A stretch of 64,000 nt of DNA from Ceratotherium simum simum (GCF_000283155.1 NW_004454280.1:1961320-2025319); one strand, 5' to 3'. Counted from the stretch's first letter, positions 10,396 through 21,935 are shown. The notes: generated by a model not told the origin, from the letters alone. Numbers and translations: made by a program.

Positions 10396-11160
10396 TAGTT
10401 GTTAAGATCTTCTCTGTCTTTGGCGGTCTGCAGTTTGACCAGGGTACGCCTAGGCTATTTTATTTGTTTGTTTGTTTACATTTATCCTGGGTTAATGTGA
10501 CTCCTGAATCTGAGGACTCATGTCTTTCATCAGGTCTGGAAAATTCTTCAAATACTTCCTCTCCCTCCTATTTTCATTTCTTGAAACTCTAAGTAGACAT
10601 TCATTATACCTTCTCACTCATATTTTCCTTCTTCTCTCTCCTTCTCCCTCTTCTCTCTCTGCTGTGTTCTGGATAATTTCTTCAGATTCCAAGTCACATT
10701 TTTTTTCTTTATCTGAGGCTAATCTGCTGTTTCACTTTTCCGTGAGTTTTAAAATTCCAATTATATTTTTGATTTCTGGGAGTTTGACTTGGTTCTCTTT
10801 CAAATCCATTTGCTCTTTTTGGAGAGTCTCTAGCTCCTTATTCGTGTTTTCAACTTCCTCTATTCTTTCTCTAAACACGTTAAGCATATTTATTTTATAT
10901 TTTCAATCCTCTAATACAAACATCTGAAGTCTTTGGGGCTCTGCTTTTGTTGTTTGCTGTTTCTTCTGTCTTGCTCAGGGTGGCTTGCTTCTTGAACGCT
11001 TTTCATTGTTTTACTTGTCAGGTGGACTGTGTCCGTGGGAATTCACTGAAGGTTGGATGGAGGGTGTTTTCTTCTGGGGAGAATTTGATTCTGCTTCTGC
11101 TGAGCACTTGGGAGGACCACAGAATTTATTTTTGTAGTTTTTATATTTTCAAAAATTGAG
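10396..11160. repeat. ancient LINE-like AT-rich repeat
   Basis: The order ctttggcggtctgcagtttg, catcaggtctggaaaattct, gaggctaatctgctgtttca and gggagtttgacttggttctc matches a widespread old mammalian repeat whose name I am not sure of. Open frames inside it are low-complexity S/F/L strings and not genes. Confidence 0.45.
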
Positions 11161-11164
11161 CTGT

Positions 11165-11475
11165 TTCCTATAAAAAGTAAAGTCCACAAGACTTTAGAGG
11201 GAACCGCTATTCTAGCTTCTATCATCACTAATTTGTTGTGAAACTTTATACAAATGGAATAATGCAGGATTCCTTATCTTGATGTAATATTTGTGTGATT
11301 CATTCATGTTATTGTATGTGGTGACAATTTGTGTAATATTCCATTGTATGAGTATACCACAATTTATTTATCCATTCTCCTGTTTAGGGACATTTGAGTT
11401 GTTTCCAGTTTCATGCTATTATGAATAAAGCTGCCATGAACATTCTTATATATTGCTTTTGGTAAACACAAGCAT
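11165..11475 (-). mobile_element. old L1 fragment, minus
   Basis: Antisense L1 3' region: tgtaatattccattgtatga, taccacaatttatttatcca and gaataaagctgccatgaaca are characteristic. It breaks off at about 11475 where a younger L1 3' end begins. Confidence 0.75.
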
Positions 11476-11870
11476 TTATTTATTTTTGTATTTTATTGAG
11501 GTCATGATAGTTTATAACATTGTGAAATTTCACTTGTGCATTATTATTTGTCCATCACCATACATATGTTCCCTTTACCCCTTATGCCCTCCTGCCAACC
11601 CCCTTTCCCCTGGTAACCATGTGGAGAACACATGGTTCTCCTTATCCATGTGTTTGTCTATCTTCCACATATGAGTGAAATCATATGGTATTTGTCTTTC
11701 TCTGACTGTCTTATTTCACTTAACATAATACCCTCAAAGTCCATCCATGTTGTTGCAAATGGCATGATTTTGTCTTTTTTTTTTATGGCTGAGTGGTATT
11801 CCATTGTGTATGTGTGTATATATATACATATATATATATATATACACACACACATATACACACATATATA
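11476..11870 (-). mobile_element. younger L1 3' end, minus, 5'-truncated
   Basis: Begins with the reversed 3' UTR (ttttattgaggtcatgatag), then ORF2 C-terminal sequence readable on the minus strand (MEYHSAIKKKDK, LSEIRQSEKDKYHMIS). It stops after about 390 bp at a TA/CA microsatellite, a typical severe 5' truncation. It lies inside or against the older L1 at 11165-11475. Confidence 0.85.
11812..11870. repeat. (TA)n/(CA)n microsatellite
   Basis: Compound tract of tgtgtata, tatatata and cacacaca units, expanded from the TA-rich stretch normally present in L1 ORF2 at this point. Confidence 0.85.
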
Positions 11871-12339
11871 CCTCATTCTTAAAATTTTGATCACAAAATG
11901 CCATGCTCTAACTTTCCATTTCTTTCTCTGCCTCCTTCAACTCTTTAGAGGTAGACAATCTATGTAATCCTGGACTATGTAACTCAGAAATAGCAGGATG
12001 GAAAAGGACAAGCCTAAGACAGCAGCCAGGAGATCTGCGTCCATCTGGTTCAAAGGAAAATCATTTTACTTTTTCTAAGCTTTTTATGGATTTCAATAAT
12101 CCCTTCAAGTTCTAAAATTATGAGTGTGAGGAGTCTAAAGTATGATCCTTGTAAGTAACTAATGTTGTATATTAAGGGGAAATAATTAAAATAACCTGTT
12201 TTTTAAAAAAATCACTGATAGGAATAAGATAATTGTCTCAAAACTGCCCTTTTCCAGATTAATCTTCCAAAATTCATATTTTAAGCATACCAATCTCCTA
12301 CCCAAAGCTTTAAAAAATTTCTCCTCCCCAGTGATCTAG
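11871..12339. other. unassigned; weak MIR/L2 traces
   Basis: 12010-12110 could be a decayed plus-strand MIR (gatctgcgtccatctggttc) and 12240-12330 a decayed L2. Neither is secure. Confidence 0.35.
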
Positions 12340-12705
12340 AATCATAGATATCATATGGACAAAAACCACCATAAAAAAGCAAATTTCAGAAAGAGCCCTG
12401 CATTATGATAACATTGATATAAAATTTTAAAGTATGAAAGCTAATATTACATGCATTTTTAGGGATATATATATATACATATAAAAGGATATGCATGGAA
12501 AATATAAGCACAGAATTCCAGAAACAGATATTTCTGGTTGGGGAAGGAAAATGAATATGATCTGGGATGAATACACGGGGAATTTCAACTGTAATTTGTA
12601 ACCTTTTTTCCTTATGTTTGATGGTGGATACACAGGTATTTTTTTATTTACTTAATCTTTTTGTGTGTCTGAGATATTTTGTCTTTTAGGAAAAAAAGTA
12701 TAAAA
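12340..12705 (+). mobile_element. L1M/L1ME-type 3' UTR fragment, plus
   Basis: Matches old L1 3' ends: 'aattccagaaacagatattt', tctggttggggaaggaaaat, atttcaactgtaatttgtaa and gatggtggatacacaggta, ending in an A-rich run at about 12690. Confidence 0.65.
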
Positions 12706-13130
12706 TGATCACCCTGGCCATCTATCAATCTTTCCAGCCTCATTTCCCAACACCCTCTACCTCAGCCAAACTAGTCTACAAGCCTAAGTTGATCCTGATA
12801 TCCACCTTCAGTATGTATTTTTTGGCAGTTTTCTGCACATTGCTGTCCTATCTGCAATCTTTTTTTCCCTTGTCCTCTTCTCATCCCTCATGTCCCACTT
12901 ATTCCATGACCTTTACAGTATACAGTGATCTTTCTTTTCTTTGAGCAACTATGGTGCTTGTTCTCTAAGCCAACATTTGGTTCCTAGCAAAGAGGCTGTG
13001 TACTTTTTTCTATTGCACCCAGATTATAAACTCTTCAAAAATGAGGACTCTGTGTTATCCACGTCTAAAACTCCCACAATGCCTTTCAGACAGCAGAGAA
13101 CTATAGTTTGACGGACATTCTAAAAGTGTT
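12706..13130 (+). repeat. L2-like fragment
   Basis: Order of phrases resembles the L2 3' half (ctctacctcagccaaactag; attataaactcttcaaaaat; gaggactctgtgttatcca). Heavily diverged. Confidence 0.45.
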
Positions 13131-13348
13131 TAAAAATATCATCAGAGTGTGGTTTTTCCCCTTTCTTCTTGGTTCAACGGGTTTGATACGTCTAAGGCTC
13201 TGGGGTTGCAGATGTCCAGAGAAGCCCACTGTTGCTCGAAATCCTCAAGAATAATCTCAGTACAGAAGCAGCTCCCTGGGGTTGCCTGGTTTATCTTGTG
13301 TCCTTCTGGACTTCCTCCTTCCAAAAAAAAAAATCTATCTAGAGATGA
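13131..13348. other. unassigned; ends in an A-rich run
   Basis: A run of 11 A at about 13323-13333 precedes the L1ME element. Nothing else recognised. Confidence 0.4.
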
Positions 13349-15101
13349 GTAACAACAAGGAAGACGGCAGAGTAGGAAGCACCAAGAATCCATCTTTCCA
13401 CCTAGACAACAATTGTACTGACAAAAACTGTAAAGTGACAATTTTGGAACTCTAGAGACTATTTGAAAGCTTCCAGCTTCCAGGGGAAAGCTTGTCTGGT
13501 AAATTATAATTAATATCTGTTGATTTAAACTTTCAGCTCTGCTGTGGCTACCCATCCCCCACCTTCAGCCTCATGGCAGGCAGCTGTGGGCACAGCAACC
13601 TGCATTCCTGATGTGGCTTGCTGGAGCCAAGATGGTCAATAAGAATTTTGTCCTCCAAATATGAGAGTTCTATGTTCTGATTATGGATGGCTGCTTCTAA
13701 TTGCTGAGATGCACACATAGAGGCTGGCTGCCATGGTTTCAATCCTCACTGGATTGAGTGACATCCAGGGGATTTAAAGGAACTGCAATTGTTTCTTTTT
13801 TTGGAGGGACTGGAGAGCATTAAAAAACATCCACGTATAAGGGGGAATTTAGAAAGCCACTCCACATGGCCAGGGAAAGATACAGACTCAAAAAAGAACT
13901 GAGAAGACCGTAAGCTTTCACCTCAGGCTTATCCCTGACATAGAGACATCCTATAGCAATTAAAAAAAAACAGTATCTGATTTCCAGGGTTTCCACATTA
14001 TAAGATTCAAATATCCAATTTTTAACAAAAAGTTCACTAGATATATAAAGACCAGGAAAGTATGGCCCATTCAAAGGGATAAAATAAATTGACAGCAAGT
14101 GCATCTGAGGAAGCCCAGATGTCAGACTCACTAGACAAAGATTTTAAAAGAAGTCTTAAAGATGACCAAAGAGGTAAAAGAAGACTTGACAAAGGCAGGA
14201 CAATAATGTATGAACAAAATGAGAGTATAAATAAAAAGAAATTATAAAAAGAAACCAAAAGGAATTCTGGGGCTGAAAAGTACAATAACTGAAATGAACA
14301 ATATACTAGGGTGGCTCAAAGGCAGATTTGAGCAAGCAGAAAAAAGAATCAGCAAACTTGAAGAGGCGACAATTGAAATTATCAAATCTGAGGAATAGGA
14401 AAAAAAAGAATAAAGAAAAATGAACAAAGCCTAAGGGATTTGTGGAACACCATGAAAAGGAGTAGCATAAGCATTGTGAGAATCCCAGAAGATGAGAAAG
14501 AGAAAGGGGCAGAAAGAATATTTGAATAAATAATGGCTGAAAACATCCCAAATTTGAGAAGCTTGATGAATGTAGGTGGCATAAACTCAAGATGACTCAC
14601 ACCAAGACAAGCTGTTAGAAGACAAAGACAAAGAGAGAATGTTGAAAGCAGCAACAGAGAAGTGACTTGTCACATATAAGGGATACTTAATAAGATTATC
14701 AGTCAATTTCTCATCAGAAACCCTAAAGACCAGACGGCAATGGGTTTACATATTCCAAATGCTAAAAAACAAAACAAAACAAAACTCTGTCAATCAAGAA
14801 TTCTATAACTAGCAAAATTGACCTTCAAAAATGAGAAAGAAATTAAGACATTCTCAGATTTTTAAAAATCTGAGGGAGTATGTTACCCCTTGACCTGGTC
14901 TTACAGGGAGTCTTTCAGGTTGAAATGACAAGAAGCTAGACAGTAACTTAAAGCCACATGAAGAAATAGAGATCTCTGGTAAAGGTAAGTATACGTACAA
15001 TTATCGAAGCTAGTATTATTGTATTTTGGTTTTGTAACTCCACTTTTAATTTTCTATGTCATTTAGAGGCAAATGCATAAAAATAATTATTAATCTGTGT
15101 T

Positions 15102-15261
15102 TTGTTAGTGCTGTCAAGTTGATTCCAACTCCTAGCAACCCTGTGTACAGCAGAGTTGAACCCTGCCTGGTCTTTTAGCACCATCCTCTCACCTTCCGGA
15201 GTTATATCAGACAATGCTTCACTGATATTCATAGGATTTTCATATTAACCTATGTTATTGG
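15102..15261. mobile_element. RTE-like fragment inside the L1ME
   Basis: gctgtcaagttgattccaac, tcctagcaaccctgtgtaca and tcttttagcaccatcctctc resemble RTE-family (BovB-like) sequence or an RTE-derived SINE. L1ME sequence flanks it on both sides. The naming is from memory and only moderately sure. Confidence 0.5.
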
Positions 15262-15709
15262 GTAAAAATATGTAAGTAATTTGTAACATCAATAACAAGA
15301 AGAGGAAAGGGGCAAAGCTGTATAAGAGCAGAGTTTTTGCATGCCATTAAAGGTAAGTTGCTATAATTCAAATTATTTTACTATAACTTCAGGCTGTTAA
15401 ATGAAATCTCTGTGGTAACCACAAAGAAAATATCTATAGAAAATATGCAAAATGAAATGAGAAGGGAATCAAAATCTGTCACTACAAAAAAATTAACTAA
15501 ACACAAAATAAGGCAGTATGGAGGAAATAAGGGACAAAAAGCTTTAAGGTATGTATAAAACAAATAGCAGAATGTCAGAAGTGAGTCCCTCCTTATCAGT
15601 AATTACTTTAAATGTAAATGGATTAAACTCTACAATCAAAACACAGAGATTGACAGAACAAATTAAAAAACATAATGCAACAATATACTATCTATGAGAG
15701 ACTCACTTT

Positions 15710-18175
15710 TTTTTTATTGAGGTAACATTGGTTTATAACATTATATAAATTTCAGGTGTACATTGTTATAGTTTGATTTCTGTGTAGATTACATCATGTT
15801 CACCATCCAAAGACTAATTAACATCCATCACTACACACATGTGTCCAGTCACCCCTTTTGCCCTCCTCCCTCCCCACTTCCTCTCTGGTAACCACCAATC
15901 TAATCTCTGCATCTTTGTGTTTTTTGGTTGTTGTTTTTTTTATTTTCTATTTATGAGTGAAATCATGCAGTATTTGACTTTCTCCCTCTGACTTATTTCA
16001 CTTAGCGTAACACTCTCAAGGCCCATCCATGTTGTCACACTGGCAAGATTTCATCTTTTTTATGGCTGAGTAGTATTCCACTGTGTATATATACCACATC
16101 GTCTTCATCCATTCATCCCCCCATGGGCACTTAGGTTGTTTCCAAGTCTTGGCTATTGTGAATAATGCCACAATGAACATAGGGGTGCATACGGCTGTAC
16201 ACATTCATGTCTTCATGATCTTTGGATAAATACCTAGCAGTGGAATAGCTGGGTGATATGGTTCTTCTATTCTTAATTTTTTGAGGAATCTCCATACTGT
16301 TTTCCATAGTGGCTGCACCAGTTTGCATTCCCACCAGTAGTGTATGAGAGTTCCCTTTTCTCCACATTCCCTTCAACACTTGTTATTCCTTGTCTTGTTA
16401 ATTATAGCCATTCTGACAGGCGTGAGGTGATATCTCATTGTAGTTTTGATTTGCATTTCCCTGATAGTTAATGATGTTGAACATCTTTTCATGTGCCTGT
16501 TGGCCATCTGTATATCTTCTTTGGAGAAATATCTGTTCAGGTTTTTTGCCCATTTTTAAATTGGGTTGTTAGTCTTTTTGTTGTTGAGGTGTATGAGTTC
16601 TTTATATATTTTGGAGATTAACCCCTTATCAGATATATGGTTTGCAAATATCTTCTCCCAATTGTTAGGTTGTCTTTTCATTTTGTTGATGGTTTCCTTT
16701 GCTGTGCAGAAGCTTTTTAGTTTGATGTAGTCCCACTTGTTTATTTTTTCTATTGTTTTCCTTGCCTGGTCAGACATGGTGTTTGAAAATATGCTGCTAA
16801 GACCGACTTCCAAGAGCATACTGCCTGTGTTTTCTTCTAGAAGTTTCATGGTGTCAGGTCTTACATTCAAGTCCTTAATCCATTTTGAGTTCATTTTGTA
16901 TATGGTGTAAGATAATGGTCTACTTTCATTCTTTTGCATGTGGCTGTCCAGTTTTCCCAACAACCATTTATTGAAGAAACTTTCCTTTCTCCATTGTATG
17001 TTCCTGTTGAAAACTAGTTGTTCATAGATGTTACTTCTGGGCTCTCGATTGTGTTCCACTGATCCATGTTTCTGTTTTTGTGCCAGTACTATGCTATTTT
17101 GATCACTATAGCTTTGTAGTATATTTTGAAATCAGAGAATGTGATACCTCAAGCTTTGTTCTTTTTTCTCAAGATTGCTTTGGCTATTTGGGGTCTTTTG
17201 CTGTTCCATATAAATTTCAGGATTCTTTGTTCTATTTCTGTGAAAAATGTCATTGGAACTTTGATAGGGATTGCATTGAACCTGTAGATTGTTTTAGAAA
17301 GTATGGACATTTTAACTATGTTATTTCTTTCCATCCAAGAGCATGGAGTATCGTTAAATTTGTTTGTGTTTTCTTTGATTTCTTTCAGCAATGTTTTATA
17401 TTTTTCAGTGTATACATCTTTCACCTCTTTTGTTAAATTTATTCCTAGGTATTTTATTCTTTTTGTTGCAATTGTAAATGGGATTGTATTCTTAATTTCT
17501 CTTTCTGCTACTTGGTGGTTAGTGTATAGAAATGCAACTGAGTTTTGTATGTTGAGTTTGTATCCTACAACTTTACTGTATTCATTTATTATTCCTAAAA
17601 GTTTTTTGGTTTTCTATATATAAAATCATGTCATCTGCAAATAGTGACAGTTTCACTTCTTCCTTTCCAATTTGGATCCCTTTTATTTCTTTTTCTTGCC
17701 TGGTTGCTCTGGCTAGGACATCCAATACTGTGTTAAATAAGAGTGATGAAAGTGAGCATCCTTGTCTGGTTCCTGTTCTTAGAGGGATAGCTTTCAGCTC
17801 TTCTCTCTTGAGAATGATATTAGCTGTAGGTTTTCCATATATGGCCTGTATTATGGTGAGGTGCTTTCCTTCTATACCCATTTTATTCAGAGTATTTATC
17901 ATAAACGGAAGCTGTAGCCTGTCAAATGCTTTCTCTGCTTCTATTGAGATGATCCTGTGATTTTTATTCTTCATTTTGTTAACATGATGTATCACATTGA
18001 TAGATTTGTGGATATTCAACCATCTCTGCATCCATGGAATAAATCCCACTTCATCATGGTGTATGACCTTTTTAATGTATTGTTGTATGCGATTTGCTAG
18101 TATTTTATTGAGGATTTTTGCATCAATGTTCATCAGTGATATTGGCCTGTAATTTCTTTTTTTGTGTTGTCTTTG
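15710..18175 (-). mobile_element. younger L1, minus, 5'-truncated, inside the L1ME
   Basis: Starts with the oligo-T and reversed 3' UTR (ttattgaggtaacattggtt) and continues through ORF2 to the reverse transcriptase domain, where it is truncated. The target-site duplication is gagagactcacttt (15696-15709) and gagagacttacttt (18176-18189), 13 of 14 matching. The host L1ME sequence resumes exactly after the right copy. The insert is about 2.47 kb. Confidence 0.93.
16016..18133 (-). pseudogene. L1 ORF2 reverse-transcriptase and C-terminal remnant
   Basis: Reading the minus strand, an open piece at 17582-18133 (183 codons) covers most of the reverse transcriptase palm. The FADD motif is at residues 165-168 ([11 protein letters not shown]) and the conserved [10 protein letters not shown] loop lies upstream of it. 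The other catalytic aspartate, in the family motif IDAEKAFD, is replaced by Glu at residue 65 ([10 protein letters not shown]), which would be expected to cripple catalysis. Further pieces of the same protein follow in shifting frames: 17149-17424, 16556-17059, 16131-16379 and 16016-16204. At least four frame changes and the missing endonuclease make it nonfunctional. In an intact element ORF2 acts as nickase and reverse transcriptase on L1 RNA. Because frame breaks are spread evenly, decay followed insertion. I saw no selection or domestication signal. Confidence 0.92.
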
Positions 18176-18457
18176 GAGAGACTTACTTTAGATCCAAAGG
18201 CACAAACAGATTGAAAGTGAAAGGATAGAAAAAGATGTTCCATGTGAATAGTAATCAAAAGAGAGCTAGGGTGGCTACGTTAATATCAGATGAAATAGAC
18301 TTTAAGTCAAACAAAGCTACAAGAGACAAAGAATGACGTTATATATTACCAAAATTTTCAATATAGCAAGAGGATCTAACAAATATAACCGTTTAAGTGC
18401 CTAATAACAGGATGTGGAGAAATTGGAATTCTTCTACATCATTGGTGGGAATGTAAA

Positions 18458-18664
18458 ATGGCCACTATGAAAACAGTTTTACAGTTTCTCCAAAGATTAA
18501 ACATAGAACTTCCACATGATCCAGCAAATCCACTCCTGGATAGACATCCAAAAGATTTGAAAGCAGGAACTCAAATAGGTCTTAATACACCAATGTTCAT
18601 ACAGTATTATTCACATAGCAAAAAGGTAGAAGCAACGTGTGTCCATCAAGAGATAAATGGATAA
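18458..18664 (+). pseudogene. L1ME ORF2 C-terminal remnant
   Basis: A 68-codon open piece (IELPHDPANPLLDRHPKD; VHQEING) is the C-terminal region of the old L1ME ORF2, equivalent to the region seen at the start of the window but more diverged. It lies just after the internal deletion joint near 18410. Confidence 0.75.
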
Positions 18665-18732
18665 ACAAAATGTGATACTTACAGGCAATGAAATTTTTTT
18701 CAGCCTTAAAAAAGGAATGAAATTTTGATATA

Positions 18733-18939
18733 GAGTCATGCACTGCATACCCACATTTCAGTCAATGACAGACCACATATACGACAGTGGTCCCATAAGA
18801 TTGGTAACATAGAGCCTAGGTGTGTAGTAGGCTATACCATGTAGGTTTGTGTAAGTACACTCTGTGATGTTCACACAACAAAATTGCCTAATAACATATT
18901 TCTCAGAACATATCCCCATCATTAAGCAATGCATGACTA
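18733..18939. mobile_element. Tigger-type (TcMar) MITE inside the L1ME
   Basis: 207 bp with terminal inverted repeats (agtcatgcactgc at the left, gcaatgcatgact at the right) flanked by TA (18731-18732 and 18940-18941), the Tc1/mariner target. Internal phrases 'gacagtggtcccataagatt', tgtgtagtaggctatacca and gtaagtacactctgtgatgt match a common Tigger-derived family. L1ME sequence continues across the insertion. Confidence 0.85.
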
Positions 18940-19291
18940 TACACTACAACATGGATGGATCTTGAAAACATTATGCTGAACAAAATAAGCCAGGCACAGA
19001 AGGACAATTATTGTTAATTCCACTTATATGAAGTACCTAGAGTAGGAAAATTCATAGAGACAGAAAGTAGAGTAGGGGCTACCAGGGACTAGGGGAAGGG
19101 GAGAGTGGGAATTATAATTAATGTTTTGTTGTTTTTGTTGGGGATGATGAAAAATTTCTTGATATAGATAATGGTGATGGTTACACACAAAAAAAACTTG
19201 TGAACGTTTTTAATGCCACTGAATTGTACACTTATGAATGGTTAAAGTGAAAAATATTGTGTTACGTATATTTTACCACAATTAAAAAAAA

Positions 19292-19740
19292 CTGTCCCTG
19301 GAGACAGTCCTGCAGCAGGAGAGATGGCATCACAGCATAGGCAGGACCACCCCAATGTAGGGAATGAAAGGTACCTGAGGCTACTGGGGTTTGAGAAAAA
19401 GTTATAACTGCTTAGAAAATATAAGTCTTCCTTCCCTTCCCTGTCCAGGTTCTGGCAGAACATGCACCAAGTTACACCTTCTTAAGCACCTGAATCGACC
19501 CACAGCACACTCACAGCCACTGAAGCCACTCTACCTCGAAGAGCAGGTCTACACAGAGCTGAGGCAGAGGACACGCCATGGTAAACTGATTGATTTTTGT
19601 GTCAAAAGTCAATTTTGTTTAGAATGGAAAAGCTTGTCTCATTCCTGGGAAATTCAACAGAAGATAAAGAAACGATGGACGAGCAGCTAGAAAAGAACAT
19701 GTTATGAGGCTATTAAAAACTGTATTTCAAGTACACTTGT
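19292..19740. other. unassigned unique sequence with an exon-like segment
   Basis: A polypyrimidine tract ending in CAG at 19448 and a GTAAAC at 19581 bound a 132-bp segment with one open frame (see findings). No repeat recognised. Confidence 0.4.
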
Positions 19741-19744
19741 ACAG

Positions 19745-19850
19745 CGTCTTGCCTCAGCCTGTATACTGCCATATCTCCAGCACAGTGTTGGCATAACTTA
19801 GATGCTCAAAAGGTATCTGTCAAATAAAGAAATATCCTCCATTTTAAACT
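19745..19850 (+). repeat. L2 3' tail
   Basis: atatctccagcacagtgttg, gatgctcaaaaggtatctgt and caaataaag follow the L2 terminal consensus. Confidence 0.6.
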
Positions 19851-20009
19851 CCTAAAATAGATAATTGTCTGCTTAGGTCCACATAGATGGTATGTGATTA
19901 AGTCACTCGTTTGTAGCTGGGCTTCTAGTATATAAGTCTTGAGTAATTTCCTCTTGTGGGTAAGTGGTCGCATCAGTTAGAGTTCTTCCCAGATATAACA
20001 TTAGGGTGA

Positions 20010-20240
20010 ATCACTCTGGATGATGTTAAAATTGATCGGTTAGGCTGAATAACGCCTGAACTTTGGCCTTTATCTCTATGTAATATCAGCATCCATTTGT
20101 CAATTACTGCTTGCGTTGATTTATCATGAAGTTCTTTTATACATTTAAATTTTAATAATTTTGTTTTAGTTTTTATTAAAACAATCTCTAAACGAAAGTA
20201 TTAATTTGTGCTCTTGACTGTATACAATAATAATACAATA
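20010..20240. promoter_or_regulatory. candidate conserved noncoding element
   Basis: Repeat-free AT-rich DNA with retained CpGs (ataacgcctg, gcttgcgttgatttatca) and TCAATTACT and TTTATCA motifs. It lies close to the motif block at 20560-20770. Confidence 0.3.
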
Positions 20241-20559
20241 ATAATTATTATTAAAGGTCCCAAAACAAAGGAGAGGGGAGTAAAAAAAAAGGTCGTGCAA
20301 TGAATAAATGTCATTACAATTTACTCTTGGATCTGAGGTCCACCTCAACCACAAGAAGAAAATGCACCTTTTGTCTGTACAACATTACCATTATTTCAAT
20401 CTCACCTGCAATCTCTGTTATAAAACTTTTAAGAGTGAAAAGTTAAATGACATTCAGCATTCAGGAAGATCCCGTGTAAACAGAAAGAACAGTAGGTTCA
20501 CACAAACAGGCACGTATGCGGCAAGCTGACATGCACAAATACAGACACCATCTACAGAG

Positions 20560-20770
20560 GGCTGTGAGGAGACTCCACGGCAAAGCTGGTGAATTATTCA
20601 TGACCTGTCCTGCAGACTGAACACTATTAGATAATGATCTTTAATTATTAATAAATAATTTAAGCTTTAATAGCTCTGAAATGAAATGCTTAATTGCATC
20701 ACAATATAATTAATGGAATTAGCTGCAATGTTTAAAATGAGAAAATTTTTTCTTCTCTTTCTTTTTCATA
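20560..20770. promoter_or_regulatory. candidate conserved element, dense in TAAT cores
   Basis: From 20587 to 20725 there are at least nine TAAT/ATTA homeodomain cores, for example gaattattcat, ctttaattattaataaataa, cttaattgcatc and taattaatggaattag. It is neither a simple repeat nor a known transposon. A developmental enhancer is plausible. Confidence 0.4.
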
Positions 20771-21709
20771 TTTTTTTCACCCCAAATGCTGGTAACCTAG
20801 AGGATAATTCTAAGTTTGTGTGTAATGTGTCCTTCAGCATGGGGATGTGTGTGTTTGGATTTGTTCTGCAACTCTGGTATCCTAGATAGTCTAGGAAGTG
20901 GAGAAATGGGCTTCTCCAACTCGTCCCTGACAGTAACCCTCAGGTTGTTGCAATGTTTAATTCAGTAAATACAGAGCTCCTACTATGCACAAAGCTTTGT
21001 GGTGGGCATGAGGGCTGAGGAGCAGGTGAGAGGAAGGAAGGGAGTGGTGGCTGCTGACACAAATAAGATGAACTCCTCACCTTTGGAGTTTATGGGATCT
21101 TGGGGCAGCAATAGTTACAATAAGATGCAAAACACAGCCTCTAATTTACAAACTCGTTGGTAAAACTGGAAAAGACAGAAGCCAGGGTTACAAGACAAAG
21201 ATCAATGAGTACAAAATTGAAGCTTTGTGGACCTCAGTAGCTCACAGGGCTCCAGGTCCTGCCCAGCTCTTGGCTTCATCGACTTTGTCACCACAGGATC
21301 TACAATGGTTCATAGAATATCGTCACCTCATCACTGAGTTTTCAGACTTTCTCTACCTTGCCTCCTTTTGGCGAGTCCAGGGTCCCACCTCCTGTTTACT
21401 ACCTGCTCCCAAATTATGTAGGCTCTTGAACCTTGTCAAGCCTTGAAAGAGGCCTAAAAGTGGAGAAATGCTGAGGAAATGCAGATTTGGGGAGGGAGTA
21501 GTGCTTGCCAGGAATGTGCCCTGGAAGCGGTGAGTGTAAGGGAGAGATAGTCAGGGATGAGTAAGCACAGATGCAAGAGCAAGGATTCAAATGGACGGGG
21601 TAGAAGGAAAGGCAGGTGCAGAGGACAGGAGGGATCGCAGTGTGTCCAGAGTGGAGGTCCAGAGAGTGGCTGCCGAGGTGGCCACAGCTACCAAGTTCTA
21701 CGCTAGATG
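20771..21709. other. mostly unassigned
   Basis: 20955-21030 (taattcagtaaatacagagc, tcctactatgcacaaagctt) is a decayed reversed L2/MIR tail. The rest is unique. Confidence 0.45.
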
Positions 21710-21935
21710 ACATTCTAAGTACTTTACAGATGTTTGCTCATTTAATATCTCAATAATCCTGTGAAAAAAGTACTATCACTATCATTATTCCCATTTTACA
21801 GAAGAGGAAACCGACACACAAAACAGTTAAGTGATTTGCCCAAGGATGTGCGGCTGGTCAGAGCTGGAACGGAGATTTGAACCCAATATGCCTGGCTCCA
21901 GAGTCCACACAGCTGCCTTCTGTGCTCTTTTGAGT
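21710..21935 (-). repeat. MIR SINE
   Basis: Reversed MIR with 'attttacagaagaggaaacc', taagtgatttgcccaaggat and gatttgaacccaatatgcct, nearly full length. Confidence 0.88.

Larger units (their letters stand above)
13349..19291 (+). mobile_element. old L1ME-type LINE, disrupted by later insertions
   Basis: A single plus-strand old L1 can be followed through the region. It shows a 5' UTR-like start (caaggaagacggcagagtag), an ORF1-equivalent tract (about 14.1-14.9 kb) without any long open frame, the spacer and endonuclease start of ORF2 (to 15709, resuming at 18190 to 18410), then after an abrupt jump the ORF2 C-terminus (18411-18732, 18941-19000) and 3' UTR with A-rich end at about 19291. It is interrupted by an RTE-like fragment (15102-15261), a younger L1 (15710-18175) and a Tigger element (18733-18939). 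The reading of both halves across each insertion is continuous, which proves they are parts of one element. Confidence 0.85.

Noticed and set aside
10520..10927. 135-codon open frame rich in Ser/Phe/Leu
   Set aside because: Low-complexity translation of a T/C-rich ancient repeat; no coding signature.
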